A stretch of 64,000 nt of DNA from positions 32,001 to 96,000 of the forward strand of contig NZ_PNRE01000023.1 of assembly GCF_002879645.1 (NCBI RefSeq), given 5' to 3'. The DNA comes from Halomonas heilongjiangensis. Lineage in GTDB: Bacteria; Pseudomonadota; Gammaproteobacteria; Pseudomonadales; Halomonadaceae. Below are positions 27,487 to 40,932 of the stretch, piece by piece. How positions within the stretch are numbered: position 1 is the first letter of the stretch; every line of letters begins with the position of its first letter. The translations under genes were made by a program, and so were the position numbers. The notes beneath the pieces were generated by a model that was not told the DNA's origin, ran no database searches, and worked only from the letters and a program-made list of their open reading frames with translations.

Positions 27487-27515
27487 ATTCTAGCGGCTCG
27501 CCGCCCCCCAGGGAA
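27487..27515 (-). promoter_or_regulatory. Possible promoter for the YajR-like gene
   Basis: On the minus strand TTCCCT (27515-27510), 17 bases and TAGAAT (27492-27487) lie about 55 bases before the start codon. The -35 match is weak. Confidence 0.4.
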
Positions 27516-27536
27516 AGCCGCTCGCCGGCAACGCTT

Positions 27537-27566
27537 TTGCCGGTGATGCGGCGGTGGACGTATAAT
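27537..27566 (+). promoter_or_regulatory. Sigma-70 promoter for uvrA
   Basis: TTGCCG (27537-27542), 18 bases and a perfect TATAAT (27561-27566) lie 30 bases before the uvrA start. No CTGT-N8-ACAG LexA box is present in the 163-base divergent gap. Confidence 0.65.
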
Positions 27567-27596
27567 CGAGCCTTTGCCGTGCGTCTCGAGGTGGGA

Positions 27597-30458
<2,862 letters not shown>

Positions 30459-30472
30459 CTGCGCGCGGCGCT

Positions 30473-30542
30473 CGCCAACGCCGGTGCAGGCCGGCGCTTG
30501 GCGCGTGCAAAAGCGAACCTCATTCTTCAAGGATGAAGAATG
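30473..30542. repeat. Two hairpins downstream of uvrA
   Basis: CGCCAA-CGCCGG (30473-30484) pairs with CCGGCG-C-TTGGCG (30491-30503). Then CATTCTTCA (30521-30529) pairs with TGAAGAATG (30534-30542) around an AGGA loop. Neither has a T-tract. They may end uvrA transcription or be REP-like. The rest of the spacer up to the rplQ terminator shows nothing else. Confidence 0.45.
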
Positions 30543-30613
30543 GAGCGCCCAGGGAGGGGTTCACAGCGTGTGAGCGTTGCACGCACCAAGATCAGCCGGC
30601 CTTGCCCCGCGCG

Positions 30614-30648
30614 AAAAAAACCGGCCCCTTGCGGGAGCCGGTTTTTCT
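30614..30648 (-). terminator. Terminator of the alpha operon (after rplQ)
   Basis: The stem AAAAACCGGC/GCCGGTTTTT with an inner CCC/GGG pair (30616-30646) has A/T tracts on both sides. It ends the rplQ transcript and can also stop rightward transcription from uvrA. Confidence 0.8.
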
Positions 30649-30682
30649 ATTGCGCTGCCAGGCCGAAGCCCGCTGCCGGGGA

Positions 30683-31075
30683 TCACTCCTCGACGGCGAC
30701 GTCCTCGTCCTCGACGATCGGACGATCGACGAGCTCGACGAAGGCCATGGGCGCGTTGTCGCCGGTGCGGAAACCGCACTTGAGGATACGGACGTAACCG
30801 CCCGGACGCTCGACGTAACGCGGACCCAGCTCGTTGAAGAGCTTGCCGACCGCTTCCTTCGAGCGGGTGCGGCTGAAGGCCAGACGACGGTTGGCGACGC
30901 TGTCCTGCTTGGCCAGGGTGATCAGCGGCTCGATGACGCGACGCAGCTCCTTGGCCTTGGGCAGGGTTGTCTTGATCACTTCGTGCTCGATCAGCGACAC
31001 GCTCATGTTCTTGAACATGGCCTGGCGATGCGAGCTCGTGCGATTCAGGTGACGACCACTCTTACGATGACGCAT
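30683..31075 (-). CDS. rplQ: 50S ribosomal protein L17
   Basis: Large-subunit protein near the exit tunnel. The 130 residues start [21 protein letters not shown], the bacterial L17 signature, and end in an acidic tail (EDEDVAVEE). It is the last gene of the alpha operon, 39 bases after rpoA. Confidence 0.97.
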   Translation of the reverse strand: MRHRKSGRHLNRTSSHRQAMFKNMSVSLIEHEVIKTTLPKAKELRRVIEPLITLAKQDSVANRRLAFSRTRSKEAVGKLFNELGPRYVERPGGYVRILKCGFRTGDNAPMAFVELVDRPIVEDEDVAVEE

Positions 31076-31114
31076 GGTTGTGATTCCTTACCAAACTGGG
31101 ACTCGGGTCGACGC

Positions 31115-32113
31115 TCACGCGGAGGCCTTGTCGTCCTTCAGGCTTGCCGGCGGCCAGTTCTCCAGCCGCATGCCAAGGGACAGACCACGGGCTGCCAGAA
31201 CGTCCTTGATCTCGTTCAGGGACTTCTTGCCGAGGTTCGGGGTCTTCAACAGCTCCACCTCGGTGCGCTGGATCAGATCGCCGATGTAGTAGATATTCTC
31301 GGCCTTCAGGCAGTTGGCACTGCGGACGGTCAACTCGAGATCGTCTACGGGGCGCAGCAGGATCGGATCGATGTGATCCTCCTCCTCCTCCACTTCCTGT
31401 TCCTTGTCGGCTTCCAGATCGACGAACGCGGCCAGCTGCTCCTGCAGGATGGTCGCGCTGCGACGGATCGCCTCTTCCGGATCCAGGGTGCCGTCGGTCT
31501 CCAGGCTGATGATCAGCTTGTCGAGGTCGGTGCGCTGTTCGACACGCGCGGCCTCGACCGAGTAGGAAACCCGGCGCACGGGGCTGAAGGTCGCATCCAG
31601 CTGCAGGCGACCGATGGCACGAGACTCGTCGTCGGCACCGAGGCGTGCATCCGCCGGCTCATAGCCGCGGCCGCGCGCCACCTTGAGCTGCATCTTCAGC
31701 TCGGCGCCTTCGTTGACGTGGGCGATGACGTGCTCGGGGTTGACGATCTCGACGTCATGGTCGAGGGCGATGTCACCCGCGGTCACCACGGCCGGGCCCT
31801 GCTTGTTCAGCGAGAGCACCGCCTCGTCGCGGCTGTGCATCTTGATCGCCACGTCCTTGAGGTTCAGGAGGATCTCGATGACATCTTCCTGGACGCCCTC
31901 GATCGCGCTGTACTCGTGATCGACACCGGCGATCTCGGCCTCCACCACGGCACAGCCGGGCATGGACGAGAGCAGGATGCGACGCAGTGCATTGCCCAGG
32001 GTGTGGCCGAAACCACGCTCGAAGGGCTCGAGCACGATCTTCGCGTGATGTGCGCTGATTTCTTCGACCTTGATGTCGCGAGGACGGAGAAACTCTGTCA
32101 CTGAACGCTGCAT
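31115..32113 (-). CDS. rpoA: RNA polymerase alpha subunit
   Basis: Alpha dimerises to nucleate RNA polymerase assembly and contacts UP elements and activators. From ATG 32111-32113 it has 332 residues (E. coli 329). The N-terminal domain includes [25 protein letters not shown]. An acidic linker ([16 protein letters not shown]) leads to the C-terminal domain with the DNA-binding stretch [18 protein letters not shown] and [18 protein letters not shown] 15-residue upstream extension is not part of the family protein. Confidence 0.98.
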   Translation of the reverse strand: MQRSVTEFLRPRDIKVEEISAHHAKIVLEPFERGFGHTLGNALRRILLSSMPGCAVVEAEIAGVDHEYSAIEGVQEDVIEILLNLKDVAIKMHSRDEAVLSLNKQGPAVVTAGDIALDHDVEIVNPEHVIAHVNEGAELKMQLKVARGRGYEPADARLGADDESRAIGRLQLDATFSPVRRVSYSVEAARVEQRTDLDKLIISLETDGTLDPEEAIRRSATILQEQLAAFVDLEADKEQEVEEEEDHIDPILLRPVDDLELTVRSANCLKAENIYYIGDLIQRTEVELLKTPNLGKKSLNEIKDVLAARGLSLGMRLENWPPASLKDDKASA

Positions 32114-32196
32114 ATGAACACCTTTCAGGCTGCCAAACGGATACTCGGTACTCGTCACCGGGCCCGCACCGCGGGCCCGGCATCACCCGGAGGCGA

Positions 32197-32817
32197 TTAC
32201 TTCGAGTACAGCTCGACGATCAGGTTTTCGTTGATGTCGGCAGTCAGGTCACCGCGTTCAGGCAGAGCCTTGAAAGTGCCTTCCATCTTCTTGGCATCGA
32301 TTTCGATCCAGGCGACATCGCCGCGGTTGGCGGAGATCGCCAGGGCGTTCTGGATACGCGCCTGGTTCTTCGCCTTCTCGCGCACGGACACCACGTCACC
32401 GGGCTTGACCTGGTAGGAAGCCACGTTGACGGTGCGGCCGTTCACGGCGATCGCCTTGTGACTGACCAGCTGACGCGCCTCGGAGCGGGTCGAGCCGAAG
32501 CCCATGCGGTAGACGACGTTGTCCAGTCGGGATTCGAGAAGCTGCAGCAACACCTCGCCGGTCGCGCCCTTGAGACGGGCCGCTTCCTTGTAGTAGTTGC
32601 GGAACTGCTTCTCGAGCACGCCGTACATGCGGCGTACTTTCTGCTTCTCGCGAAGCTGCAAGCCGTAGTCGGAAAGACGCTGACGGCGCTGGCCGTGCAC
32701 ACCCGGGATCTGCTCGGATTTGCACTTCTTCTCGAAGGGAGTGACACCGCTCTTCAGAAAGAGGTCGGTCCCCTCACGACGAGACAGTTTGCACTTCGGT
32801 CCAATGTAACGAGCCAT
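32197..32817 (-). CDS. rpsD: 30S ribosomal protein S4
   Basis: Primary 16S rRNA-binding protein that starts 30S assembly; in E. coli it represses the alpha operon by binding the rpsM leader. The 206 residues match E. coli exactly in length, start [23 protein letters not shown] and contain the S4 RNA-binding domain ([25 protein letters not shown]). The two-cysteine zinc type is not seen. Confidence 0.97.
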   Translation of the reverse strand: MARYIGPKCKLSRREGTDLFLKSGVTPFEKKCKSEQIPGVHGQRRQRLSDYGLQLREKQKVRRMYGVLEKQFRNYYKEAARLKGATGEVLLQLLESRLDNVVYRMGFGSTRSEARQLVSHKAIAVNGRTVNVASYQVKPGDVVSVREKAKNQARIQNALAISANRGDVAWIEIDAKKMEGTFKALPERGDLTADINENLIVELYSK

Positions 32818-32829
32818 GAATCTGTCTCC

Positions 32830-33216
32830 TTATACGCGGCGTTTCTTCGGCGGACGGCAGCCATTGTGGGGAATGGGCGTCGCGTCGGTGATGCTCTGCA
32901 CGCGGAAGCCGGCGGCATTGAGGGCGCGCACGGCGGATTCACGGCCAGGACCGGGGCCCTTGACCAGCACGTCGACGTTTTTCACACCATACTCGGCTGC
33001 AGCGGTCGCTGCACGTTCGCTTGCCACTTGAGCAGCGAACGGGGTGCTCTTGCGAGAACCACGAAAACCCGAACCACCGGCAGTCGCCCAGGAGAGAGCG
33101 TTGCCCTGGCGGTCTGTGATCGTCACGATCGTGTTGTTAAAAGAGGCGTGGATATGCGCAACGGCATCCACCACCTGCTTTTTAACCTTTTTACGGTTGC
33201 TACGCGGGTTAGCCAT
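32830..33216 (-). CDS. rpsK: 30S ribosomal protein S11
   Basis: Platform protein of the small subunit. The 128 residues contain [23 protein letters not shown] and end [15 protein letters not shown], the invariant S11 tail in which an asparagine becomes isoaspartate in E. coli. It lies between rpsM and rpsD in the alpha operon. Confidence 0.97.
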   Translation of the reverse strand: MANPRSNRKKVKKQVVDAVAHIHASFNNTIVTITDRQGNALSWATAGGSGFRGSRKSTPFAAQVASERAATAAAEYGVKNVDVLVKGPGPGRESAVRALNAAGFRVQSITDATPIPHNGCRPPKKRRV

Positions 33217-33255
33217 GTTGATGTTTCTTCCTGTCTTTACGCCAGAACGTGCGTG

Positions 33256-33612
33256 TTATTTGCGGATCGGCTTGCGCGGGCCCTTGCGGGTACGCGCATT
33301 GGTCTTGGTACGCTGACCACGCAGCGGAAGACCACGACGATGACGCAGACCACGGTAGCAACCCAGGTCCATGAGACGCTTGATATTCAGCGTGACATCA
33401 CGGCGCAGGTCACCTTCAACGGTATACTTGCCGACTTCGGACCGCAGGGCATCCAGCTCTTCGCTGGACAGTTCCTGGATCTTGGTGGTCGGCGCGATGC
33501 CGGTCGCGGCACAGATCTCCTGAGCGCGAGTACGGCCAATCCCGAAGATATAGGTCAGCGAGATCGCCGCATGCTTGTTGTCCGGGATATTGACGCCTGC
33601 AATACGGGCCAT
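33256..33612 (-). CDS. rpsM: 30S ribosomal protein S13
   Basis: Small-subunit head protein touching the P-site tRNA and bridging to L5. The 118 residues start [22 protein letters not shown] and end in a basic tail ([12 protein letters not shown]). It is the first gene of the alpha operon. The 124-base gap upstream holds a hairpin where, in E. coli, the S4-responsive leader lies. Confidence 0.97.
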   Translation of the reverse strand: MARIAGVNIPDNKHAAISLTYIFGIGRTRAQEICAATGIAPTTKIQELSSEELDALRSEVGKYTVEGDLRRDVTLNIKRLMDLGCYRGLRHRRGLPLRGQRTKTNARTRKGPRKPIRK

Positions 33613-33675
33613 CAGCTTACTCCGAAATTTGAGCGGCTTGCTCGATTGGTCATCTACAAAAGGCGCAACAGCATA

Positions 33676-33702
33676 CCCCTTTCCCTACCAGAGGGCAAGG
33701 GG
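33676..33702 (-). other. Hairpin in the rpmJ-rpsM gap (alpha operon leader)
   Basis: CCCCTT-T-CCCT (33676-33686) pairs with AGGG-C-AAGGGG (33692-33702). On the minus strand it lies 64 bases before rpsM and is followed by a T-rich stretch after GCGCC. It may be a partial terminator for the spc operon or part of the S4 binding leader. Confidence 0.45.
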
Positions 33703-33736
33703 CATGCCGGCACCCGGTCTAGCACAGCCTTCAGGT

Positions 33737-33850
33737 TCAGCCCTGACGCTGCTTGTGCCGCGGCTCGCTGCAGATGACGCGCACGGCGCCATTGCGACGA
33801 ATGATCTTGCAGTTACGGCACATTTTCTTCACGGAAGCTCGAACTTTCAT
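33737..33850 (-). CDS. rpmJ: 50S ribosomal protein L36
   Basis: The 37-residue product, [20 protein letters not shown] through [14 protein letters not shown], is the zinc-binding form of L36 with cysteines 11, 14 and 27 and histidine 32. It is the last gene of the spc operon, 77 bases after secY. Under zinc limitation many bacteria switch to a zinc-free paralog; none is seen in this window. Confidence 0.96.
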   Translation of the reverse strand: MKVRASVKKMCRNCKIIRRNGAVRVICSEPRHKQRQG

Positions 33851-33927
33851 CGTTCCATCTCCAAAGTTGGCTCGCGCCGCGAGCCGACACCTCAGCCCGC
33901 GGCGCGCCAAGTCGCCGGCGGCGCGCC

Positions 33928-35259
33928 TCAGCGCATCATGCCGCCGCTACCGTAGCCTTTCAGGTTGGACTTCTTCATCACCGACTCGTACTGGTGCGAC
34001 ATGAGGTGCGACTGCACCTGGGCCATGAAGTCCATGATCACCACCACCACGATCAACAGCGAGGTACCGCCGAAGAAGAACGGCACGTTCCACGCCACGA
34101 TCAGGAACTGGGGCATCAGGGAAACCGCAGTGATGTACAAGGCACCGAACAGGGTCAGACGCGTCATGACCTTGTCGACGTAGCGAGCGGTCTGCTCGCC
34201 CGGGCGAATCCCCGGCAGGAAGGCCCCCGACTTCTTGAGGTTGTCGGCGACATCCTTGGGATTGAAGACCAGCGCTGTGTAAAAGAAGCAGAAGAATACC
34301 ACCGCCGCGCCGAAAAGCAAGATATACAGCGGCTGCCCAGGGCCCAGGGCCTGGGACGCACGCTGCAGCCACTCCATGCCTTCGCCGGCTCCCACCCACT
34401 GCCCCAGCGAGGCCGGGAACAGCAGGATGCTCGAGGCGAAGATCGCCGGAATGACGCCCGCCATGTTCACCTTGAGCGGCAGGTAGCTGCTCTGGCCGGC
34501 ATACATCTTGTTGCCGACCTGGCGACGCGGATAGTTCACCGTGATACGGCGCTGGCCGCGCTCGATGAACACCACGAAGGCCACGGTGGCGATACCCAGC
34601 ACGGACAGGGCCAGCAGCGGCAACACGTTCCAGGCGCCCTCGTTACGGGCCAGCTCGAAGGCCTGGCCGACGGCGCCGGGCAGGCCGGCGACGATACCGG
34701 CGAAGATCAGCAGCGAGATGCCGTTGCCGATTCCCTTCTCGGTAATCTGCTCGCCCAGCCACATCAGGAACACCGCACCGGTCACGAAGCTCACGATGGC
34801 GGTGAAATAGAAGCTGAAGTCGGCCGTGTAGGCGATGCCCTGGCTGGCCAGGCCCACCGACATGCCGGTGGCCTGGACCAGCGCCAGGACCACGGTGCCG
34901 TAGCGGGTGTACTGGCTGATCTTGCGGCGGCCGGCCTCGCCCTCCTTCTTGAGTTGCTCGAGGTGGGGCGAGACCGCGGTCAGCAGCTGCATGATGATCG
35001 ACGCCGAGATGTAGGGCATGATGCCCAGCGCCATGATGCTCATGCGCTCCAGGGCGCCACCCGAGAACATGTTGAACATGCCCAGGATGGTGCCCTGCTG
35101 CTCCCTGAACAAGGCAGCAAGCTGGTCAGGATTGATACCGGGAACGGGGATGTGGGCACCGATACGGTAGACCACGATGGCGAGGAGCACGAAGCGCAGA
35201 CGCGCCCACAGTTCACTCAGACCGCTGCCCATCGCCGGCATTTTTCCTGACTTGGCCAT
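33928..35259 (-). CDS. secY: Protein translocase subunit SecY
   Basis: Channel subunit of the SecYEG translocon. At 443 residues it equals E. coli SecY, with ten predicted membrane segments, the N-terminal block [25 protein letters not shown] (as a longer hydrophobic run), the plug region [27 protein letters not shown], and the cytoplasmic loop [20 protein letters not shown]. The start codon directly abuts the rplO stop codon. It ends in the usual [13 protein letters not shown] tail. Confidence 0.98.
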   Translation of the reverse strand: MAKSGKMPAMGSGLSELWARLRFVLLAIVVYRIGAHIPVPGINPDQLAALFREQQGTILGMFNMFSGGALERMSIMALGIMPYISASIIMQLLTAVSPHLEQLKKEGEAGRRKISQYTRYGTVVLALVQATGMSVGLASQGIAYTADFSFYFTAIVSFVTGAVFLMWLGEQITEKGIGNGISLLIFAGIVAGLPGAVGQAFELARNEGAWNVLPLLALSVLGIATVAFVVFIERGQRRITVNYPRRQVGNKMYAGQSSYLPLKVNMAGVIPAIFASSILLFPASLGQWVGAGEGMEWLQRASQALGPGQPLYILLFGAAVVFFCFFYTALVFNPKDVADNLKKSGAFLPGIRPGEQTARYVDKVMTRLTLFGALYITAVSLMPQFLIVAWNVPFFFGGTSLLIVVVVIMDFMAQVQSHLMSHQYESVMKKSNLKGYGSGGMMR

Positions 35260-35694
35260 TTAGTCCTCTACCTTGCCACCGGCGGCTTCGATCGCGGCAC
35301 GGGCACCCTTGGTGACCTTGAGGCCGCGAACGGTGACCGCCTTGTTCAGTTCGCCGGAAAGGATCACCTTCGCGTGCAGCGTGGCGTCCTTGAGCACGTT
35401 GGCCTCCTTGAGGGTGGCCAGGGTGACCTCGTCACCGGCGACCTTGGCCAGCTCGCCCAGGCGCACCTCTTCGGAAACCAGCGACTTCATCGAGGTGAAG
35501 CCGAACTTCGGCAGACGACGCTGCAGCGGCATCTGGCCGCCCTCGAAACCGGGCTTGACGCTGCCGCCACTGCGGGCCTTCTGGCCCTTGTGACCGCGAC
35601 CGCCGGTCTTGCCCAGTCCGGAGCCGATGCCACGACCGACGCGCTTCTCGGCGTGCTTGGAACCCGGAGCCGGGCTCAGGCTATTGAGTTTCAT
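35260..35694 (-). CDS. rplO: 50S ribosomal protein L15
   Basis: Late-assembly protein of the large subunit. The 144 residues equal the E. coli length, start [22 protein letters not shown] and contain the glycine-rich stretch [21 protein letters not shown]. It abuts secY with no gap. Confidence 0.97.
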   Translation of the reverse strand: MKLNSLSPAPGSKHAEKRVGRGIGSGLGKTGGRGHKGQKARSGGSVKPGFEGGQMPLQRRLPKFGFTSMKSLVSEEVRLGELAKVAGDEVTLATLKEANVLKDATLHAKVILSGELNKAVTVRGLKVTKGARAAIEAAGGKVED

Positions 35695-35697
35695 GGA

Positions 35698-35880
35698 TTA
35701 CTCTCCCTCAACGCGCACAAGGTAGTTGACCTTGTGGATCATGCCGCGCACGGCGGGGGTGTCTTCCAGCTCGACCGAATGACCGATGCGGCGCAGCCCG
35801 AGGCCCTTCATGGTGGCCTTGTGCTTGGGCAGGACGCCGATGGTGCTGCGGGTCTGGGTCACCTTGAGTGTTGCTGCCAT
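35698..35880 (-). CDS. rpmD: 50S ribosomal protein L30
   Basis: A small large-subunit protein of 60 residues from ATG 35878-35880: [20 protein letters not shown], then [20 protein letters not shown]. An upstream in-frame start at 35889 would add three residues without family support. It lies between rpsE and rplO. Confidence 0.96.
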   Translation of the reverse strand: MAATLKVTQTRSTIGVLPKHKATMKGLGLRRIGHSVELEDTPAVRGMIHKVNYLVRVEGE

Positions 35881-35885
35881 GGTAT

Positions 35886-36386
35886 TCACCCCGTGATCGC
35901 TTCGACGGACAGACCGCGCTTGGCGGCGATGTCATCCGGCGACTGCATGGAGGCCAGACCGTTGACGGTCGCACGCACCACGTTCACCGGGTTGGTGGAG
36001 CCGTAGCACTTGGCCAGGACGTCGTGGACGCCGGCCAGCTCGAGCACGGAGCGCATGGCGCCGCCGGCGATGATCCCGGTACCCTCGGAGGCCGGCTGCA
36101 TGTATACCTTGGAGGCACCGTGACGGGCCTTGACCGGGTACTGCAGGGTGCCACCGCTGAGGTTCACCTTGATCATGTTGCGACGCGCCTGGTCCATCGC
36201 CTTCTGGATCGCGACCGGCACTTCACGCGCCTTGCCGCGGCCGAAGCCGACACGACCCTTGCCATCGCCCACGACGGTCAGGGCGGTGAAACCGAAGATA
36301 CGGCCACCCTTGACCACCTTGGCGACACGGTTGACCTGCACGAGCTTTTCCTGCAGATCGCCGCTTTGCTGTTCGTTCTTCGCCAT
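35886..36386 (-). CDS. rpsE: 30S ribosomal protein S5
   Basis: Small-subunit protein involved in decoding fidelity and mRNA unwinding. The 166 residues (E. coli 167) contain the double-stranded RNA-binding-type block [19 protein letters not shown] and the loop [14 protein letters not shown]. The loop where spectinomycin resistance changes occur ([10 protein letters not shown]) looks wild-type. Confidence 0.97.
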   Translation of the reverse strand: MAKNEQQSGDLQEKLVQVNRVAKVVKGGRIFGFTALTVVGDGKGRVGFGRGKAREVPVAIQKAMDQARRNMIKVNLSGGTLQYPVKARHGASKVYMQPASEGTGIIAGGAMRSVLELAGVHDVLAKCYGSTNPVNVVRATVNGLASMQSPDDIAAKRGLSVEAITG

Positions 36387-36398
36387 CGTAAAAACCCT

Positions 36399-36749
36399 TT
36401 AGAATTCCAGGCCGCCTTCACGAGCGGCGTCGGCCAGGGCCTTCACACGACCGTGGTACTTGAAACCGGCACGATCGAAGGCCACCTGGGTGATGCCAGC
36501 CTGCTTGGCGCGTTCGGCAATCAGTGCGCCCACCTTGGCGGCGGCGTCGGCATTGCCGGTCGCACCCTCACGCAGGGCCTTGTCCAGCGTGGAAGCGCTG
36601 GCCAGGACCTTGCCACCATCCGGCGAGATGATCTGCGCGTAGATGTGGCGGGGGGTACGGTTGACGCACAGGCGATACACGCCCAGCTCGCGGATCTTGG
36701 CGCGAGCGCGGCGGGCACGACGGAGACGAGATTCTTTCTTCGCGTTCAT
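36399..36749 (-). CDS. rplR: 50S ribosomal protein L18
   Basis: Binds 5S rRNA with L5 and L25. The 116 residues (E. coli 117) start with a basic arm [21 protein letters not shown] and include [25 protein letters not shown]. Spc operon, 9 bases after rplF. Confidence 0.97.
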   Translation of the reverse strand: MNAKKESRLRRARRARAKIRELGVYRLCVNRTPRHIYAQIISPDGGKVLASASTLDKALREGATGNADAAAKVGALIAERAKQAGITQVAFDRAGFKYHGRVKALADAAREGGLEF

Positions 36750-36758
36750 AACCCTGCC

Positions 36759-37289
36759 TTACTTCTTCTTGGCTTCTTTGCGACGCACCTGCTCGTCGGC
36801 GTACCGGACACCCTTGCCCTTGTAGGGCTCGGGCGGACGGAAGGCGCGGATTTCCGCGGCGACCTGGCCGAGCCGCTGCTTGTCCGCGCTCTTCAGCACG
36901 ATCACGGTGTTCTTCGGCGTTTCCGCCACGACACCGTCAGGCAGCGTGTAGTCGACCGGGTGCGAGAAGCCCAGTGTAAGATTGAGCGTCTGGCCCTTTG
37001 CCTGGGCACGATAACCGACGCCGTTGATCTCGAGGGTCTTGGTGAAACCCTCGGAGACACCGGTGACCAGGTTCTGAACCAGGGCACGGGTGGTACCGAC
37101 CATCGCCCAGCTCTTGGCGGTCTCGCTCGGGGCGAAGGTCAGCTGTCCGTCCTCCTGACCGATCGCCACATCGGCGTGAACGGTCATGGACAGGGTGCCC
37201 TGGCCGCCCTTGACGGTCAGCTGGTCGCCGTCGAGCTTGACGTCGACGCCGCTGGGCACTTTAACCGGATATTTGGCTACGCGGGACAT
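36759..37289 (-). CDS. rplF: 50S ribosomal protein L6
   Basis: Large-subunit protein near the factor-binding site. The 176 residues (E. coli 177) show the two repeated domains of L6: [20 protein letters not shown] at the start and [26 protein letters not shown] at the end, the typical L6 C-terminal signature. Confidence 0.97.
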   Translation of the reverse strand: MSRVAKYPVKVPSGVDVKLDGDQLTVKGGQGTLSMTVHADVAIGQEDGQLTFAPSETAKSWAMVGTTRALVQNLVTGVSEGFTKTLEINGVGYRAQAKGQTLNLTLGFSHPVDYTLPDGVVAETPKNTVIVLKSADKQRLGQVAAEIRAFRPPEPYKGKGVRYADEQVRRKEAKKK

Positions 37290-37298
37290 TCCAAACTC

Positions 37299-37691
37299 CT
37301 AGAATACGGTGCAGATGACTTCGCCACCGACACCAGCCTTGCGAGCCGCACGATCGGTCATCACCCCGTTGGAGGTGGTGACGATCGCGATACCCAGGCC
37401 ATCGGCGACCTTCGGAAGCGCGTCCTTGCCCTTGTAGGAGCGAAGGGACGGCTTGGAAACCCGCTGGATGTGCTCGATGACCGGCTTGCCCTCGAAATAC
37501 TTGAGGGTCACGGTCAGCTCGGGCTTGGCACCTTCGGACACCGCGAAGTCGTTGATGTAACCCTCTTCCTTCAATACGCGGGCCACCTCGACCTTCTGCT
37601 TGGAGGACGGCATGGTGACCGTCTCCTTGGTGGCCATCTGCGCATTGCGGATACGGGTGAACATATCCGCCAGAGTGTCTTGCATGCTCAT
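37299..37691 (-). CDS. rpsH: 30S ribosomal protein S8
   Basis: Central-domain 16S rRNA-binding protein; in E. coli it represses the spc operon by binding mRNA near rplE. The 130 residues equal E. coli, start [18 protein letters not shown], and end [19 protein letters not shown], the conserved RNA-binding tail. Confidence 0.97.
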   Translation of the reverse strand: MSMQDTLADMFTRIRNAQMATKETVTMPSSKQKVEVARVLKEEGYINDFAVSEGAKPELTVTLKYFEGKPVIEHIQRVSKPSLRSYKGKDALPKVADGLGIAIVTTSNGVMTDRAARKAGVGGEVICTVF

Positions 37692-37723
37692 TTACGTTGC
37701 GCTCCTGATGATTCTACGTGGCG

Positions 37724-38029
37724 TTACCAGCTGGACTTCTTCAGTCCAGGGACGTCGCCACGCATGGCGGCTTCACGCAGCTTGTTGCGACCGAGGCCGA
37801 ACTTGTTGTAGTAGCCGTGCGGACGGCCAGTGATACGGCAGCGGTTGCGCTGGCGCACCGGGCTGGAGTCGCGCGGCAGCTGCTGCAGCTTCAGCGTTGC
37901 CTCGAAGCGCTCTTCATCGGAAGCGTTGACGTCCTGGATGACCGCCTTGAGCTCGGCGCGCTTGGCGGCATACTTCGCCACCAGCTTGGTGCGCTTGAGC
38001 TCACGCTCTACCATGCTCTTCTTTGCCAT
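37724..38029 (-). CDS. rpsN: 30S ribosomal protein S14
   Basis: The 101-residue long form of S14 (E. coli length). It has no CxxC pairs, so it is the zinc-independent type. The C-terminal block [30 protein letters not shown] (as its halves) is typical. It sits between rplE and rpsH. Confidence 0.97.
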   Translation of the reverse strand: MAKKSMVERELKRTKLVAKYAAKRAELKAVIQDVNASDEERFEATLKLQQLPRDSSPVRQRNRCRITGRPHGYYNKFGLGRNKLREAAMRGDVPGLKKSSW

Positions 38030-38039
38030 GATCCCACCC

Positions 38040-38579
38040 TTATTTCTTGAACGGGAAGTTCAGCGCGCTCAGCAGCGCACGACCTTCTTCATCGGTGTTG
38101 GCGGTGGTGGTGATGGTGACATCCAGACCACGAATCCGATCGATCTTATCATACTCGATCTCAGGGAAGATGATCTGCTCACGCACCCCCATGGAGTAGT
38201 TGCCACGACCGTCGAAGGACTTCGGGTTGAGACCACGGAAGTCACGAACGCGGGGGATCGCGATATTCACCAGGCGATCGAGGAAGTCCCACATGCGCTG
38301 AGAGCGCAGGGTCACCTTGATCCCGATCGGCCAGCCTTCACGCACCTTGAAGCCCGCGATGGACTTGCGCGCCTTGGTCACCAACGGCTTCTGACCGGAG
38401 AGCTTCTCCAGGTCGCCGATGGCATTGTCGATCAGCTTCTTGTCGCTGGTCGCTTCGCCGATACCCATGTTCAGGGTCACCTTGGTGATCCGGGGTACCT
38501 GCATCACGTTGGCGTAGCTGAACTGCTCTTTGAGTTGAGCCACCACCTCGTTCTGATAACGTTCTTTCAAGTTCGCCAT
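38040..38579 (-). CDS. rplE: 50S ribosomal protein L5
   Basis: 5S rRNA-binding protein that bridges to S13. The 179 residues equal E. coli and include [35 protein letters not shown] and [17 protein letters not shown]. In E. coli the start of this mRNA is the S8 repressor site; by eye I could not confirm the S8 hairpin here. Confidence 0.97.
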   Translation of the reverse strand: MANLKERYQNEVVAQLKEQFSYANVMQVPRITKVTLNMGIGEATSDKKLIDNAIGDLEKLSGQKPLVTKARKSIAGFKVREGWPIGIKVTLRSQRMWDFLDRLVNIAIPRVRDFRGLNPKSFDGRGNYSMGVREQIIFPEIEYDKIDRIRGLDVTITTTANTDEEGRALLSALNFPFKK

Positions 38580-38597
38580 TTTGCTACCCGACTCGCG

Positions 38598-38915
38598 TTA
38601 GGCGTCGATCTGCGTCTGCGTCGACTTGTAGATACGTACCTTGGTACCGTCTTCCTTCACCTGGAAGCCGACGCGATCCGCTTTACCGGTCTCCTGATTG
38701 AAGATGGCAACATTGGACGCGTGAATCGGAGCCTCGCGCTCGACGATACCGCCCTGCTTACCCGCCATGGGGTTGGGCTTGGTGTGACGCTTGATCATGT
38801 TCACACCGGACACGACGAAGCGTTCGTCCTTGAGGACGCGCTTGACCGTGCCACGTTTGCCCTTGTCCTTGCCGGCGATGACGACCACTTCATCGTCACG
38901 TTTGATCTTTTGCAT
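38598..38915 (-). CDS. rplX: 50S ribosomal protein L24
   Basis: Assembly-initiating large-subunit protein. The 105 residues start [22 protein letters not shown], a KOW motif, and include [13 protein letters not shown]. It lies 14 bases after rplN in the spc operon. Confidence 0.97.
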   Translation of the reverse strand: MQKIKRDDEVVVIAGKDKGKRGTVKRVLKDERFVVSGVNMIKRHTKPNPMAGKQGGIVEREAPIHASNVAIFNQETGKADRVGFQVKEDGTKVRIYKSTQTQIDA

Positions 38916-38929
38916 ATCCGCCTCGCTCC

Positions 38930-39301
38930 TTACAGCACTTCGGGCGCCAGGGAAATGATCTTCATGAACTTCTCGTTCCGAAGTTCACGAGTTACCGGCC
39001 CGAAGATACGGGTACCGATCGGCTGTTCGTTGGTGTTGTTCAACAGAACCGCCGCATTTCCGTCGAAGCGGATCAGCGAACCGTCGGGGCGACGGACGCC
39101 ACTACGGGTGCGAACCACCACCGCCTTGAGGACCTGGCCTTTCTTGACCTTGCCACGCGGAATGGCTTCCTTCACCGTAACCTTGATGATGTCACCCACG
39201 CGAGCGTAGCGACGGTGTGAACCGCCGAGCACCTTGATGCACTGCACCCGGCGCGCTCCGCTGTTGTCGGCGACATCCAGCATTGTCTGAGTCTGAATCA
39301 T
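38930..39301 (-). CDS. rplN: 50S ribosomal protein L14
   Basis: Large-subunit protein at the subunit interface. The 123 residues equal E. coli and start [22 protein letters not shown], with the L14 signature [18 protein letters not shown] and the end [22 protein letters not shown]. It is the first gene of the classical spc operon, 39 bases after rpsQ, with no clear separate promoter seen. Confidence 0.98.
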   Translation of the reverse strand: MIQTQTMLDVADNSGARRVQCIKVLGGSHRRYARVGDIIKVTVKEAIPRGKVKKGQVLKAVVVRTRSGVRRPDGSLIRFDGNAAVLLNNTNEQPIGTRIFGPVTRELRNEKFMKIISLAPEVL

Positions 39302-39340
39302 CGGTTTTCTCCAAACCTAATCTGACTGCTCTCGCCGAGC

Positions 39341-39610
39341 TCAGCCCTTGGCCTGCTCGACCACCTCGACCAGCGTCCAGGCTTTCTTCTTGGACAGCGG
39401 ACGGCACTCCTGAATGGAGACGGTGTCGCCGGCCTTCGCCTGGTTCGCCTCGTCATGGGCGTGCAGCTTGGTGGAGCGCTTGACGTATTTGCCATAGATC
39501 GGGTGACGCTCACGGCGCTCGATCATCACGACGATGGACTTGTCCATCTTGTCGCTCACCACCTTGCCGGTGAGCGTACGGGCTTTCTTCTCTTCGGCCA
39601 TCTCAGTCAC
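39341..39610 (-). CDS. rpsQ: 30S ribosomal protein S17
   Basis: 16S rRNA-binding protein of 89 residues (E. coli 84). It contains [23 protein letters not shown] and [27 protein letters not shown], both S17 hallmarks. Its start overlaps the rpmC stop by eight bases, so translation is coupled. Confidence 0.97.
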   Translation of the reverse strand: MTEMAEEKKARTLTGKVVSDKMDKSIVVMIERRERHPIYGKYVKRSTKLHAHDEANQAKAGDTVSIQECRPLSKKKAWTLVEVVEQAKG

Positions 39611-39794
39611 CTGCCTTCTCGTTGAGCACAGTCTTCACGCGGGCGATGTCCCGACGGACCTGCTTGAGCAGATGAGTCTGGCTCAGCTGGCCGGTGGCCT
39701 TCTGCATGCGCAGGTTGAACTGCTCGCGGAGGAGTTCGAAGAGCTGCTCCTGGAGCTGCTCGACTGACTTTTCACGAATTTCCTGGGCTTTCAT
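39603..39794 (-). CDS. rpmC: 50S ribosomal protein L29
   Basis: Protein near the exit tunnel, 63 residues as in E. coli. It starts [20 protein letters not shown] and contains [18 protein letters not shown] 39792-39794 overlaps the rplP stop in ATGA; a GTG three bases upstream is possible but would add only one residue. Confidence 0.96.
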   Translation of the reverse strand: MKAQEIREKSVEQLQEQLFELLREQFNLRMQKATGQLSQTHLLKQVRRDIARVKTVLNEKAGD

Positions 39795-40207
39795 CACATC
39801 ACCGTCCGTTTCACAAAGGTGGTGGACAGGGGCATCTTCTGGGCGGCGAGAGAGAAGGCCTCACGGGCCAGCTCTTCGGACACACCCTCGATCTCGTACA
39901 GGACCCGACCCGGCTGGATCTGGGCGACCCAGTACTCGACGGAGCCCTTGCCCTTACCCATACGGACTTCGAGCGGCTTCTTGGAAATCGGCTTGTCGGG
40001 GAAGACGCGGATCCAGATCTTGCCGCCACGCTTGACGTGACGGGTGATCGCACGACGGCCGGCTTCGATCTGGCGCGCCGTGATGCGGCCGCGACCGGTA
40101 GCCTTGAGGCCGTATTCCCCGAAGCTGATCTTGCTTCCGCGATGGGCCAGACCACGGTTGCGGCCCTTCATCATCTTGCGGAATTTCATACGCTTGGGCT
40201 GTAACAT
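39794..40207 (-). CDS. rplP: 50S ribosomal protein L16
   Basis: Contacts the A-site tRNA elbow and organises the peptidyl transferase region. The 137 residues start [21 protein letters not shown] and contain [28 protein letters not shown] blocks and [20 protein letters not shown]10 operon, 15 bases after rpsC, coupled to rpmC by a one-base stop/start overlap. Confidence 0.97.
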   Translation of the reverse strand: MLQPKRMKFRKMMKGRNRGLAHRGSKISFGEYGLKATGRGRITARQIEAGRRAITRHVKRGGKIWIRVFPDKPISKKPLEVRMGKGKGSVEYWVAQIQPGRVLYEIEGVSEELAREAFSLAAQKMPLSTTFVKRTVM

Positions 40208-40222
40208 CGACTCGCTCTCCCC

Positions 40223-40921
40223 TTACCTGGAACCTTTCTTCTTGGAGGGTGCGGCCTGCGGCTGTTTCGCCTTGGCGCGGACCTCCTCGATGCCCCCGAG
40301 GATTTCACCCTTGAAGACCCAGACCTTGACACCGATGATGCCGTAGGTGGTCTTGGCTTCGTAGGTGGCGTAGTCGATGTCCGCACGCAGGGTGTGCAGC
40401 GGAACACGACCTTCCCGGTACCACTCGGTGCGGGCAATTTCCGCACCGCCGAGGCGGCCGGAGAGCTGCACCTTGATGCCGCCGGCACCCAGACGCATGG
40501 CGTTCTGCACGGCACGCTTCATGGCGCGACGGAACATCACGCGACGCTCGAGCTGGCCGGCGATGTTCTGCGCGACGAGCTTGGCATCCAGTTCCGGCTT
40601 GCGGACTTCCTCGATGTTGACGTGCACGGGCACGCCCATCATCGCGGTGACCTCGCGACGCAGACGATCGACGTCCTCACCCTTCTTGCCGATCACGATG
40701 CCCGGACGGGCAGTGTGAATGGTGATACGGGCGTTGTTGGCCGGACGCTCGATGTGAATGCGGCTCACGGATGCATTCTTCAGGCGCTCCTCGAGGAAGC
40801 GACGTACTTCGAGATCATTGTTCAGCTTGTCGGCGTAGGCACCGCGCTCGGCGTACCACACCGAGGTATGGTCCTTGACGATACCCAGCCGAATACCTGT
40901 CGGATGTACTTTCTGACCCAT
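40223..40921 (-). CDS. rpsC: 30S ribosomal protein S3
   Basis: Forms the mRNA entry tunnel with S4 and S5. The 232 residues (E. coli 233) begin [20 protein letters not shown]. The KH domain has the block [17 protein letters not shown], and the C-terminal part includes [22 protein letters not shown]. Confidence 0.97.
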   Translation of the reverse strand: MGQKVHPTGIRLGIVKDHTSVWYAERGAYADKLNNDLEVRRFLEERLKNASVSRIHIERPANNARITIHTARPGIVIGKKGEDVDRLRREVTAMMGVPVHVNIEEVRKPELDAKLVAQNIAGQLERRVMFRRAMKRAVQNAMRLGAGGIKVQLSGRLGGAEIARTEWYREGRVPLHTLRADIDYATYEAKTTYGIIGVKVWVFKGEILGGIEEVRAKAKQPQAAPSKKKGSR

Positions 40922-40932
40922 CTGGTCGACTC

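Noticed and set aside
27434..27596. LexA box between the transporter gene and uvrA
   Set aside because: No CTGT-N8-ACAG or close variant was found on either strand.
30533..32104. 523-codon frame opposite rplQ and rpoA
   Set aside because: Antisense to two certain genes, spans the alpha-operon terminator and has no domain.
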